Source of the DNA: Ralstonia pickettii DTP0602
GTDB lineage: Bacteria; Pseudomonadota; Gammaproteobacteria; Burkholderiales; Burkholderiaceae
Direction: 5' to 3'
Assembly: GCA_000471925.1 (NCBI GenBank)
Contig: CP006667.1
Location: 2,480,001-2,544,000, forward strand
DNA: 64,000 bases
Shown here: piece after piece, positions 1 through 8,243 of the stretch
Layout: each line of letters starts with the position of its first letter
How positions within the stretch are numbered: position 1 is the first letter of the stretch
The notes under the pieces: generated by a model
The model's database searches: none
Told to the model about the DNA's origin: nothing
Seen by the model: only the letters and a program-made list of their open reading frames with translations
Translations under genes and position numbers: made by a program

Positions 1-43
1 GCGCGGAGGCTTCCGCCTGCGCGCCGCGTTGTTTTGCGGTCAT
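1..43 (-). CDS. ligA: NAD-dependent DNA ligase, N-terminal fragment (partial)
   Basis: Only the first 14 codons are in the window, reading MTAKQRGAQAEASA on the minus strand, followed by the window edge. The ATG has a GGAG ribosome-binding site a few bases upstream and lies 12 bases after the zipA stop codon. The identification rests mainly on position: in Burkholderiales the gene directly downstream of smc and zipA is ligA, which seals nicks in DNA using NAD+. The visible residues are an unstructured N-terminal tail and do not by themselves prove the family. Confidence 0.55.
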   Translation of the reverse strand, partial: MTAKQRGAQAEASA

Positions 44-55
44 GGCAGGCTCCGG

Positions 56-1390
56 CTAGACGCTGAAAAGGCGCAGCGCCGCCGGGGATCCGGCCGGTAT
101 GCCACGCGCTTCCAGCTTGCCGTACAGCGTTTCAAGCTGGCTGAAGATGGCGACGAACGACGCCTCAGTCAGGGGCCGCATATTGTCGTCGACCAGCTGG
201 GCGCCCATGCGCTGGGCCAGCGTGTGGCCGTACTCGCATACTGTCTTGAACGGCTTGGCGCCCTGGTCGGCCAGCGGCACGTCGAGCAGCAGCGTGATCT
301 GGCGGCCGGCCTTGACGGTCAGGTCGTCGCGCAGGAAATTGGTATCGCCGAACTGCAGCGTGAACAGCGGACGCTGCACGCCCTCGGCATTGGCCTGGTA
401 GCGGATAAAGCGGGTGCCGTCGCGCGACAGCACCAGCCCGTCCTGGGTGGCCACGTTCTGCACATAGGCGGCCGACCACGGCGCGCCGTCGGAGATCACG
501 TTGACGCCGAGCTGCACGTCGCAGCCGGCGCCAAAGGCGTCGAGCTCGCGCGCGTTGGCCACGGTCTCGGTCATGTCGGGCAGGTCGGCGGAGGCGTCGA
601 GCGACTCGGCCAGCGATTCGACGGCGGTGATGAACTCCGAGAACTCCAGCGCGTTGAGCGGGCCGCCGCGGTTGGCCAGCTGCACGCCGACCTGCAGGTC
701 TTCGTACTGGTGGCCGGCGGTTACCGGCTCCCACGCATTGGCTTCGGCGCGCAGCCCCTCGATATGAACCTGCTTGGTGCCGGCGCGACGCAGCCGGCCG
801 GTCAGCGGCAGGATGCGGTCGCCGGAAGCCTTGCGCTCCAGGTGCAGCGGCACGATGCAGTCGATCAGCGGATCGACCAGGGCCGGCGTGGGCTGGCCGT
901 CGGGCACGGCGGACAACGGTGCGGGAGCGGGAGCCGGTGCAGGCACCGGGGCCGGTGCCACTTCCTGCCTCACTTCCTGCTTCACTTCGGGTTCCGCTTC
1001 GTCCGCGGCCGCATCGCGCTGCGGCATGCCGGCGGCGACTGCCACTTCCTCGGCAACAGCTTCGTCGGCATCGGCCGTACCGGCAGCCGCCGCGGCCGCG
1101 ACGGCGGCCGTGGCCGCGTTGTTGGCATCGCTTGCCCGCGCGGACGAGGTCAGCGTCGGCTCGCGCCGCTCGGCCTGTTCAGCGCTGGCTTCATGCAGGC
1201 GCGCCGCGGTCTCGGGCGTGGTGCCCTGGCCGACCACCGGCTCGCGCATTGGCGGCAGGTCGTCTTCCGGGCCGAGTTCGCGCGGACGGCGTGCCTTGCG
1301 GATCTGCCACTGGTTGTAGCCGAACAGCAGCGCCAGGAAAACCAGTCCCGCGACGATCAGCGCGGTCTGCAAGTCCATGTTCAGGTTCAT
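56..1390 (-). CDS. zipA: Cell division protein ZipA (FtsZ-interacting)
   Basis: This 444-residue protein has the ZipA layout: one N-terminal membrane segment at about residues 9-27, a basic patch (QIRKARRP), a long Ala/Pro/Glu-rich linker with a Pro-Ala repeat near residues 145-160, and a C-terminal globular domain from about residue 170. In the family, ZipA anchors FtsZ filaments to the inner membrane and binds the FtsZ C-terminal tail. The start codon overlaps the smc stop by four bases (ATGA), which implies translational coupling, and ligA follows after 12 bases. The linker is compositionally biased and likely disordered. The C-terminal domain is diverged from the E. coli protein, as is usual in beta-proteobacteria. 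Confidence 0.88.
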   Translation of the reverse strand: MNLNMDLQTALIVAGLVFLALLFGYNQWQIRKARRPRELGPEDDLPPMREPVVGQGTTPETAARLHEASAEQAERREPTLTSSARASDANNAATAAVAAAAAAGTADADEAVAEEVAVAAGMPQRDAAADEAEPEVKQEVRQEVAPAPVPAPAPAPAPLSAVPDGQPTPALVDPLIDCIVPLHLERKASGDRILPLTGRLRRAGTKQVHIEGLRAEANAWEPVTAGHQYEDLQVGVQLANRGGPLNALEFSEFITAVESLAESLDASADLPDMTETVANARELDAFGAGCDVQLGVNVISDGAPWSAAYVQNVATQDGLVLSRDGTRFIRYQANAEGVQRPLFTLQFGDTNFLRDDLTVKAGRQITLLLDVPLADQGAKPFKTVCEYGHTLAQRMGAQLVDDNMRPLTEASFVAIFSQLETLYGKLEARGIPAGSPAALRLFSV

Positions 1391-4300
1391 GCTGCCTCCG
1401 CCATCGAAACCGCCGCGTCCATATCCACGGCCACGATACGCGATACGCCCTGCTCCTGCATGGTCACGCCAATGAGTTGATGAGCCATTTCCATGGCGAT
1501 CTTGTTATGTGAGATGAAAACGAATTGAGTCTTGTTCGACATGCGCGCCACCATATTGGCGTAGCGCTCGGTGTTGGCGTCGTCCAGCGGCGCGTCCACT
1601 TCGTCCAGCAGGCAGAACGGCGCCGGGTTGAGCTGGAACATGGCAAACACCAGCGCGATCGCGGTCAGCGCCTTCTCGCCGCCCGATAGCAGGTGGATGG
1701 TCGAGTTCTTCTTGCCCGGGGGCTGCGCCATCACCTGCACGCCGGCGTCGAGGATTTCTTCGCCGGTCATGATCAGGCGCGCCTGGCCGCCACCGAACAG
1801 CGACGGGAACAGCTCGCCGAAATGATGGTTGACCTGGTCGAAGGTGCCTTGCAGCAGCGCACGCGTTTCCTGGTCGATCTTGGCGATCGCGTCTTCCAGC
1901 GTGCTGATGGCGTCGTTCAGGTCGGCCGACTGCGCATCGAGGAAGGTCTTGCGCTCGCGCGCCGCCGCCAGCTCGTCGAGCGCGGCCATGTTGACCGGGC
2001 CGAGCGCGTTGATGGCGTTGTTGATGCGCGTGACCTCGCCCTGCAGGTACGACGGCTTCAGGTCGCCGGTCAGCTTGTCGGCCAGCGCGGCTTCGTCCAC
2101 CTGGGCCGTAGTCAGTTGCTCGCTGAACTGCTCCTGGTTCAGGCGCGCGGCCTGTTCCTTGAGCTGCATTTCAGTGATGCGGTCGCGCAGCGGCTGCAGG
2201 CTGCGCTCGGCGGCCAGCCGTTGCTCGTCGTGCTGGCGCAGCTGTGCCGACAGCGCGTCCAGTTCGGTGCGCGCGATGGTGAGCTTTTCTTCCTTCTCGG
2301 CGCGCCGCTCCAGCGCTTCCTGCAGCCCGGTGTGCGCGGTCTGCTCGTTGATGGTCTCCAGCTCGGCGCGGGCGTTTTCCAGCGACTCGGCGATGCGTTC
2401 GGCCTGGTCTGCCGCGACCTGGATATTGCGGCGCAACTCGTCGATGCGGCTGGCCAGGTTGCGCTCGGCAAAGAGCGCTTCCTGCGCGGCACGCTCGAGG
2501 TCGCGCAGCTGGTGGCGCGCGCCGGACAGCTTGCTGTCCAGCGCCTCGAAGGCCATCTGCTGGTCTTCATGCGTGGCCTGCATCTCGGCCAGCGCGGCGT
2601 CATGCTGCTCGAAGCTGGCTTCGGATTCGGCGCGGATGGCGCGCTGTTCTTCGATCTGCGCGTGGATTTCGTCCAGCTCCTCGCGGATCTGGCCGCTGCG
2701 GGCGGAGTAGCGCTCCATCGCCTGCGACAGCTTGAGCACGTCCATCTGCAGCGCATGCACGCGGCGCGTAGCCTGCTCGGCGCGCGTGCGCGCCTCGCTC
2801 AGCGACTGGCTGGCCTGGGTGTAGGCGGCCTCGGCGCGCACGGCCTGGGTCTTGGCCTCGTCCGACAGCAGCACCTGCGCGCGCGCCTGCTTCTGCAGGT
2901 TCTCGATCTCCTGCTCGCGCGCCAGCATGCCGGACTGCTCGGAGTCGGCGGCGTAGATCTGGATGGCATTGCGGCCGACCAGGTGGCCTTCGGCCACGAC
3001 GAACGACGCGCCGTCGGGCAGCGTGTTGCGCGCGGCCAGTGCCTGCGCCATGTCGCTGGCGACGTAGATATCGGCCAGCCAGTCCTGCATCACCGCGCGA
3101 ATGCCCGGCTCGGTGATTTGCACCAGCGACATCAGCGGGCGCAGGCCCGCCGGCGTTTCCAGCGGACGGGCCGCGGGCGGCGGCGAGTAGAACGCCAGCT
3201 TGGCGGGCGGCGCGTCGGACAGGAAGGCCTTGACCCAGTCCAGGTTCGACACTTCCAGCGCGTTCAGCTTCTCGCGCAGCACCGATTCGAGCGCGTTCTC
3301 CCAGCCCGGCTCGATATGGACCTTCTTCCACAGGCGCGGCAGCTCGGCCAGGCCATGCTTGGCCAGCCACGGCTGCACCTTGCCGTCGGTCTGCACGTTT
3401 TCCTGCAGCTGGCGCAGCGCCTGCAGGCGCGCCTCCAGCGAGGCGATCGCGGCGGCTTCGCTGTGCACGCGCGCCTGCGCGGCACGGCGCTCTTCATCGA
3501 GGCGCGGCACGCTCTCTTCAGCATCGGCCAGCACGGCCTGCGCTTCCTCGACCAGCGCTTCCTGCTCGGCCAGTTCGGCGCGGGCCTGCTCCAGGCGGGT
3601 TTCGTCCGGGCGGTCCAGGCCTTTCTCTTCGGCTGACAGGCGATCGCGGCGCTGCTCGAGCTGCTGCAGCATCTGGTCGGCGCTGCGCTGCTGCGCGGCC
3701 TCCAGCTTCAGCGCCTGCTCGGCCTGCATGATGCCGGCGCGCTGCTCGTTGAGCAGCTGCTGCGCGTCGCGCCACTGCGCTTCCAGCGTCGGCAGCTCGT
3801 CGTTCTTGTGCGCCACGGCCTCCTGCGCCTCGACCGTGCGGCCTTCGGCCACGGCCAGGTTTTCCTCGGCCTGCGCCAGCTCGTCGGTGGCCTGCTCGGC
3901 CTTGCCCTGCCATTGCTCGCGCTGCGCGGTCAGCGCGGCGATCTGGGCCTGCACGCGGTTGCGCGATTCCACCACGTAGCGGATCTCGGCTTCGAGCTTG
4001 CTGACCTCGGCATTGGCTTCGTACAGCGCACCCTGCGCCGCGTGCATGCCGTCGGAGGCGGCGTAATGCGCGGCGCGCATGGTTTCGAGCTCGGCCTCGA
4101 CGTGGCGCAGTTGCGCGGTCTGCGCTTCCAGGTCGATCTGGGCCTGCTCGATGGCGCGCTGGTGGCGTTCCTGCTCGGCCTGCGCCTCGCGCTTGCGCAG
4201 CAGCCACAGCAGGTGCTGCTTCTCTTCGCCGTCGGCCTGCAGCGTCTTGAAGCGCTGCGCGACTTCGGCCTGGCCTTCCAGCTTTTCAAGGTTGGAGCCG

Positions 4301-4902
4301 AGTTCGCGCAGGATGTCCTCCACGCGGGTCAGGTTCTCGCGCGTGTCGGACAGGCGGTTCTCGGTTTCGCGGCGGCGTTCCTTGTACTTGGACACGCCCG
4401 CGGCTTCTTCCAGGAAGATCCGCATGTCATCGGGCTTGGCCTCAATGATGCGCGAGATCATGCCCTGCCCGATGATGGCGTAGGCGCGCGGGCCCAGGCC
4501 CGTGCCCAGGAAGATGTCCTGGATGTCGCGCCGACGCACCGGCTGGTTGTTGATGTAGTAGGACGAGGTGCCGTCGCGGGTCAGCACGCGCTTGACCGCC
4601 ACTTCGGCGTACTGGCTCCACTGGCCGGCGGCACGGCCCTCGGCGTTGTCGAAGACCAGTTCCACGCTGGCCCGGCCGGCCTGCTTGCGCGCGGTCGAGC
4701 CGTTGAAGATGACGTCCTGCATGGACTCGCCGCGCAATTCCGAGGCGCGTGACTCGCCCAGCACCCAGCGCACTGCGTCGATGATGTTGGATTTGCCGCA
4801 GCCGTTGGGACCGACGATGCCGACCAGTTGGCCCGGCACCTGGAAATTGGTGGGATCGACAAATGACTTGAAGCCCGCCAGCTTGATCGAGGATAGTCGC
4901 AC
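1387..4902 (-). CDS. smc: Chromosome segregation protein SMC
   Basis: This is a 1171-residue SMC ATPase of normal family length. The N-terminal head carries the Walker A motif GPNGCGKS at residues 31-38. Two long coiled-coil arms flank a hinge at about residues 510-640. The C-terminal head carries the ABC signature LLSGGEKAL near residue 1071 and the Walker B segment CLLDEVDAPLDD near 1100. SMC forms a ring-shaped dimer that with ScpA/ScpB compacts and separates the chromosome. The start is GTG at 4902, giving the standard MRLSSIKLAGFKSF beginning. A longer in-frame start was not chosen. The stop overlaps the zipA start. A 460-base leader region with a likely promoter lies upstream. Confidence 0.97.
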   Translation of the reverse strand: MRLSSIKLAGFKSFVDPTNFQVPGQLVGIVGPNGCGKSNIIDAVRWVLGESRASELRGESMQDVIFNGSTARKQAGRASVELVFDNAEGRAAGQWSQYAEVAVKRVLTRDGTSSYYINNQPVRRRDIQDIFLGTGLGPRAYAIIGQGMISRIIEAKPDDMRIFLEEAAGVSKYKERRRETENRLSDTRENLTRVEDILRELGSNLEKLEGQAEVAQRFKTLQADGEEKQHLLWLLRKREAQAEQERHQRAIEQAQIDLEAQTAQLRHVEAELETMRAAHYAASDGMHAAQGALYEANAEVSKLEAEIRYVVESRNRVQAQIAALTAQREQWQGKAEQATDELAQAEENLAVAEGRTVEAQEAVAHKNDELPTLEAQWRDAQQLLNEQRAGIMQAEQALKLEAAQQRSADQMLQQLEQRRDRLSAEEKGLDRPDETRLEQARAELAEQEALVEEAQAVLADAEESVPRLDEERRAAQARVHSEAAAIASLEARLQALRQLQENVQTDGKVQPWLAKHGLAELPRLWKKVHIEPGWENALESVLREKLNALEVSNLDWVKAFLSDAPPAKLAFYSPPPAARPLETPAGLRPLMSLVQITEPGIRAVMQDWLADIYVASDMAQALAARNTLPDGASFVVAEGHLVGRNAIQIYAADSEQSGMLAREQEIENLQKQARAQVLLSDEAKTQAVRAEAAYTQASQSLSEARTRAEQATRRVHALQMDVLKLSQAMERYSARSGQIREELDEIHAQIEEQRAIRAESEASFEQHDAALAEMQATHEDQQMAFEALDSKLSGARHQLRDLERAAQEALFAERNLASRIDELRRNIQVAADQAERIAESLENARAELETINEQTAHTGLQEALERRAEKEEKLTIARTELDALSAQLRQHDEQRLAAERSLQPLRDRITEMQLKEQAARLNQEQFSEQLTTAQVDEAALADKLTGDLKPSYLQGEVTRINNAINALGPVNMAALDELAAARERKTFLDAQSADLNDAISTLEDAIAKIDQETRALLQGTFDQVNHHFGELFPSLFGGGQARLIMTGEEILDAGVQVMAQPPGKKNSTIHLLSGGEKALTAIALVFAMFQLNPAPFCLLDEVDAPLDDANTERYANMVARMSNKTQFVFISHNKIAMEMAHQLIGVTMQEQGVSRIVAVDMDAAVSMAEAA

Positions 4903-4914
4903 GGTTTCTCGTGT

Positions 4915-4973
4915 GGTATCGGCCGCACTCGGTAACGGTATTGGGATCGCAACCGGTATCGGCCTGGTATCGG
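4915..4973. repeat. Clustered GGTATCGG octamers in the smc leader
   Basis: Exact GGTATCGG occurs at 4915-4922, 4955-4962 and 4966-4973, with the variant GGTATTGG at 4937-4944. Start-to-start spacings are 22, 18 and 11 bases. The cluster lies between the predicted smc promoter and its GTG start, so it would be in the 5' untranslated RNA (as CCGATACC) or act as a DNA site. No binding protein is known to me. Confidence 0.5.
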
Positions 4974-5071
4974 GGCTCTATAGCACTGTTCAGAAAGCCG
5001 GGCTGCGCGGGAGCCGGCGCGGCGTGACGCCGGCACCTCAAAATACCCCTCGGGCCCGAGAATTGGGGCTA

Positions 5072-5080
5072 ATCATACCA
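5072..5080 (-). promoter_or_regulatory. Predicted extended -10 promoter of smc-zipA-ligA
   Basis: On the minus strand the sequence reads TGGTATGAT, a TGn-extended -10 hexamer (TATGAT). No good -35 hexamer is present at 17 bases, which is tolerated by extended -10 promoters. It lies about 170 bases upstream of the smc start. Confidence 0.45.
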
Positions 5081-5362
5081 TCGCAAATGCCTTCGCCGGC
5101 CCGTTTGGCGGTCGCCCCGGCGTCATATCCCCCGGCGGATTTCCTTTGCTTTTCCGCCTCTTACAAGCGTTTCCGCAAGCACTTTGGCAGCCGCTCGCGG
5201 TCAGGTCAGCCGCGGCGCGGGCGCGCCTGCAGGGAAACTTATCAGGGTTTCTACCAGTCCCTGAACTGTTCGCGTGATTCCGGATACGCCCCGAGGACCG
5301 CGCACCCATGAACGTGCCCCCGAAAGCCCGGCCCACCCGGGAAACCCTAGGAGGAAGCAAGC

Positions 5363-6190
5363 ATGAGTGAACCGTCGACGGCCACCCGGCCGTGGTCTGT
5401 CAGTGACATCAACTACCAGTTAATCGAAGTGGAACGGGTGCGCGGCGACCGCGACCTGTTCTATCTGCTCGTGTCGGCCTCGTTTATCGAAAGCGGCTCG
5501 GACACCTATGCCAGCAATCTCGCCACTTACTACGCCCGCGTGCCCGACGCCGCCGGCTGGCTTTCCGAGCACTGGGAAGCCGAGGAACTTCAGCACGGGC
5601 TGGCCCTGCGCCGCTATGTCGAGCACGTCTGGCCTGAATTCGACTGGGAGCGCGGCTACGAGCGCTTCTTCGCCGAGTACAGCAAGACCTGCTCGATCGA
5701 CCAGTTCGAGCCGACCGAAGCGCTGGAGATGGCGGCCCGCTGCGTGGTGGAAACCGGTACCGCCGCTTACTACCGCGCGCTGGAGCAGGCCAGCGACGAG
5801 CCGGTGCTGCGCGACCTGACGCGGCGCATCGCCAACGACGAAGTGCGGCACTACAAGCACTTCTACCAGTTCTTCAACCGCTTCGTGGAAGCCGAGCGAC
5901 TGGGCAAGCTGCGTGTATTCGGCGCGCTGGCGCGCCGGCTGCTGCAGATCAAGAACGAGGATGCCGCCATCGCACTGCGCAATGTGCTGCGCATGGAGCG
6001 CGGCGTCGAAGAAATCCCCGACCAGGAAGTGAAGGCGCTGAACACCCGCGTCAGCGCAGTGATCCGCAAGAACCTGCCGATCGAGATGACCGTGAAGATG
6101 CTGCTGCGCCCGCTACACCTGCACCGCGGCGTGGAGCGCGCGGTGCGCACGCCGCTGGTGGCGGTGGTATCGCGGGTAATGCTGCACTGA
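5363..6190 (+). CDS. Ferritin-like di-iron carboxylate protein, unknown substrate
   Basis: This 275-residue soluble protein has the four-helix di-iron signature. Glu43 lies in the first helix (FIESGSD) and Glu75-x-x-His78 in the second (EELQH). Glu130 lies in the third (VVETG) and Glu160-x-x-His163 in the fourth (NDEVRH). These are the six carboxylate and histidine ligands expected of ferritin-like oxidases and hydroxylases. No electron-transfer domain is attached. The C-terminal third (residues 190-275) is helical and basic. A strong AGGAGG sits 8 bases before the ATG. It is convergent with panE and appears to be a single-gene unit. The fold is well supported. The substrate cannot be deduced, and candidates include fatty-acyl or aromatic oxidation and iron handling. 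Confidence 0.75.
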   Translation: MSEPSTATRPWSVSDINYQLIEVERVRGDRDLFYLLVSASFIESGSDTYASNLATYYARVPDAAGWLSEHWEAEELQHGLALRRYVEHVWPEFDWERGYERFFAEYSKTCSIDQFEPTEALEMAARCVVETGTAAYYRALEQASDEPVLRDLTRRIANDEVRHYKHFYQFFNRFVEAERLGKLRVFGALARRLLQIKNEDAAIALRNVLRMERGVEEIPDQEVKALNTRVSAVIRKNLPIEMTVKMLLRPLHLHRGVERAVRTPLVAVVSRVMLH

Positions 6191-6205
6191 CCGGATCTCC
6201 GGCTG

Positions 6206-7135
6206 TCAGCCGCCGCGCGCCTGCCGGGCCTCGTAGGCTTTCAGGTGGCTGTATGCGACTTGCAGCAGCGACAGCGGACTGCCCTGCTGCGGCGCCCCGC
6301 GCGCGATCAGGTCGCCGAGGATGTGGTCGGCTTCCGTCCGGGAGCGATTTTCGACGTCACGCAGCATCGAGGCGGTCAGCGGTGACGGCGTCAGCAGCAT
6401 CTGGCCGGCGCGCGCGTCGAAATCCGGCGACATCGCGAAGCCGTTGCACTGCGCCACGGCGCGGCAGTCGGCCAGAAGTCCTTCAATGACGCGCCTGCCG
6501 TCCGGTGTGCCAAGGATGTCGCCGATGGCCGCACGCATCAGGCAAGTGCTGCCTGCCAGCGTGGCCAGGAAGACCCACTTCTCCCACATGCGCTGCATGA
6601 TCTGGATGCTGGTCGAGGCATCGAAGCCGGCACCGCCAAGCGCCTCTGCAATCGCCTGCATGCGCGGCGACAAGCCGCCCTCCAGCTCACCAAAGGCCAG
6701 GCCGTGCGTGTCGTTGAGATGGACGATTTCACCTTCGGGATTCAGCGTGGCGGCGATCATGCAAAGACCGCCCAGCACCTTGTCGTTGCCGAACCGCTGC
6801 TTCAGCACATCGATGTGGCGCATGCCGTTCAGCAGCGGGACGATCGCTGTCGAATGGCCGACGGCAGGCGCCAACGATGCAATGGCCTCATCCAGGCTGT
6901 AGGCCTTGCAGCTCAGCAGGACCAGGTCGAAGGGTTGCGCAATCGCATTGGTGAGGACGGTCCTGACTTCGTTCAGGACGAGATCGCCGTGGGGACTCCT
7001 GATGACCAGCCCCTTGCTCTGCAGCGCCTGCGCACGGTGCGGCCTGACCAGGAACGTCACGTCGCGCCCGGCCGCGGCAAGCCGCCCGCCGAAATAACCG
7101 CCTACCGCCCCTGCGCCGACTATCAGAATTCGCAT
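6206..7135 (-). CDS. panE: 2-dehydropantoate 2-reductase
   Basis: This 309-residue ApbA/PanE-family protein begins with the NADP-binding Rossmann motif GAGAVGGYFGGRL at residues 7-19. It carries the conserved LVLLSCKAY segment (catalytic Lys near residue 77) and the LNGMRH segment of the substrate pocket. The C-terminal helical domain is complete. In pantothenate synthesis the enzyme reduces ketopantoate to pantoate with NADPH. The ATG is preceded by GGGAG. The gene is monocistronic and divergent from the oxidase locus. Several PanE paralogues occur in Burkholderiales, so another 2-ketoacid substrate is possible. Confidence 0.85.
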   Translation of the reverse strand: MRILIVGAGAVGGYFGGRLAAAGRDVTFLVRPHRAQALQSKGLVIRSPHGDLVLNEVRTVLTNAIAQPFDLVLLSCKAYSLDEAIASLAPAVGHSTAIVPLLNGMRHIDVLKQRFGNDKVLGGLCMIAATLNPEGEIVHLNDTHGLAFGELEGGLSPRMQAIAEALGGAGFDASTSIQIMQRMWEKWVFLATLAGSTCLMRAAIGDILGTPDGRRVIEGLLADCRAVAQCNGFAMSPDFDARAGQMLLTPSPLTASMLRDVENRSRTEADHILGDLIARGAPQQGSPLSLLQVAYSHLKAYEARQARGG

Positions 7136-7467
7136 GGTTTCTCCCTCTGTTTGCGTGACGCCGCCAGTGCATCCTGCGCACGTTATGGACGGACTCTAGC
7201 AAGAATCCTTGCCAGACATTGAACCCCGCCGCCGCCATTTCGCCCGATGCACAACGCATGCACGGTAGTACACATCGTCAACCGGATGCGACTGGCTGCG
7301 TCCGCGACATCACGTGCTCCCGCACAAAATGTCCGTTGCGCTTTGCATTGAGCAGCCTGCGTACTATGCTTCAGCGACAACCAATAGTGTCCTGCTGCGC
7401 CTTGAATGTCCGGGGGGACTACAAAAAGAGAGAGCGCACCGCACAGCGCTCGGAGGCGGGAAACATC
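7136..7467. other. Divergent intergenic region, panE / oxidase locus
   Basis: No gene is supported in these 332 bases. On the plus strand a -10-like TACTAT lies at 7362-7367, without a matching -35, about 95 bases before the cupredoxin gene. On the minus strand an extended -10-like TGCTAGAGT lies near 7192-7200, next to the inverted repeat GCAAG-AATC-CTTGC at 7199-7212. I looked for an FNR/ANR box (TTGAT-N4-ATCAA), expected at many cbb3 loci, and found none. Confidence 0.4.
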
Positions 7468-8187
7468 ATGTGTTTCTTTCTTCGCAAAGCTTGCTGCACG
7501 CAACTGGCAGTGCTCAGCCTGCTCAGCGTTTCCGCCTTTGCCTATGAAGTCGCGCCGGTCAGCGGCGGCGGCAAGATCGAAGGCAAGGTCACCTTCCAGG
7601 GCACCGTCCCAATCCGCAAGATCATCCCCACCAAGGACCGCGAAGTCTGCGGCGGCCCGCGCGATGAACCACAGATCCGCGTGGGCGCCGGCAAGGGCGT
7701 CCAGGATGCCGTCGTGTACCTGAAGGAAGTGCCCAAAGGCAAGGCCTGGGGTGCGGCCGACAAGGTGCCGGTGCTCGACCAGGAACACTGCATTTTCAAG
7801 CCTGCCGTGCAGGTGATCCGGCCCGGCAAGCTTGAAGTGACCAGTTCTGATCCAGTGCTGCACAACACCCACGGCTTCTACGGACAGCGTACGGCATTCA
7901 ACCTTGCGCTGCCGGACAAAGGGGTCAAGATCACGCGCGAACTGCCGCGGCCCGGACTGGTCCGGGTCGAGTGCGACGCGCACGGCTGGATGCTGGCCCA
8001 CATCTATGTCGCCGACAGCCCGTACTACGCGCTGACCGGCGAAGACGGCAGCTTCCGCATCGACGACGTTCCACCCGGAAATTACACCGTGGTCGCCACG
8101 CAGCACTACACCGGCAACACCGAGACGCCAGTCACGGTAACCGGCGACCAGACCGCGAAACTCTTGATCGAACTCAAGAAGAAATAG
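7468..8187 (+). CDS. Exported cupredoxin-like protein with carboxypeptidase-regulatory-like domain
   Basis: The ATG at 7468 follows GGAGG by 11 bases and starts a 239-residue protein with a Sec signal peptide (about residues 1-25, ending VSAFA). The central region has a type-1 copper pattern: His132 or His135 (LHNTHGF), then Cys169, His172 and Met175 in ECDAHGWM. The C-terminal region (residues 183-236, GEDGSFRIDDVPPGNYTV) resembles carboxypeptidase-regulatory-like beta-sandwich domains. Similar proteins are sometimes annotated as methylamine utilisation proteins, but no mau genes are nearby. As first gene of the oxidase operon it could be a periplasmic electron carrier or copper donor; this is inferred. 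The longer reading frame from 7219 lacks a ribosome-binding site and would bury the signal peptide. Confidence 0.75.
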   Translation: MCFFLRKACCTQLAVLSLLSVSAFAYEVAPVSGGGKIEGKVTFQGTVPIRKIIPTKDREVCGGPRDEPQIRVGAGKGVQDAVVYLKEVPKGKAWGAADKVPVLDQEHCIFKPAVQVIRPGKLEVTSSDPVLHNTHGFYGQRTAFNLALPDKGVKITRELPRPGLVRVECDAHGWMLAHIYVADSPYYALTGEDGSFRIDDVPPGNYTVVATQHYTGNTETPVTVTGDQTAKLLIELKKK

Positions 8188-8243
8188 AACGTTCAGTTTT
8201 GCCGCTGCATTTTCATCACCCCCCGGGGGCGGAGGACCGCCAG

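Larger units (their letters stand above)
4903..5362. other. Divergent intergenic region, smc / ferritin-like gene
   Basis: No convincing gene is present in these 460 bases. The smc-proximal part holds three exact and one near-exact copies of GGTATCGG at 4915-4973. A minus-strand extended -10 element for smc lies at 5072-5080, implying a leader of about 160 bases. The right end carries the strong ribosome-binding site AGGAGG at 5350-5355 of the ferritin-like gene. The short reading frames here have no family resemblance. Confidence 0.6.

Noticed and set aside
1693..3636. A 647-codon open frame on the plus strand inside smc
   Set aside because: It is exactly antisense to conserved smc coding sequence; long antisense frames are expected in GC-rich DNA. 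Its product is low-complexity Leu/Arg/Gly without domains.
4442..5041. A 199-codon minus-strand frame overlapping the smc start
   Set aside because: It is a shifted-frame shadow of the smc N-terminus; SMC itself has the conserved Walker A frame.
7136..7467. FNR/ANR box expected before a cbb3 operon
   Set aside because: No TTGAT-N4-ATCAA or close variant was found by reading both strands.
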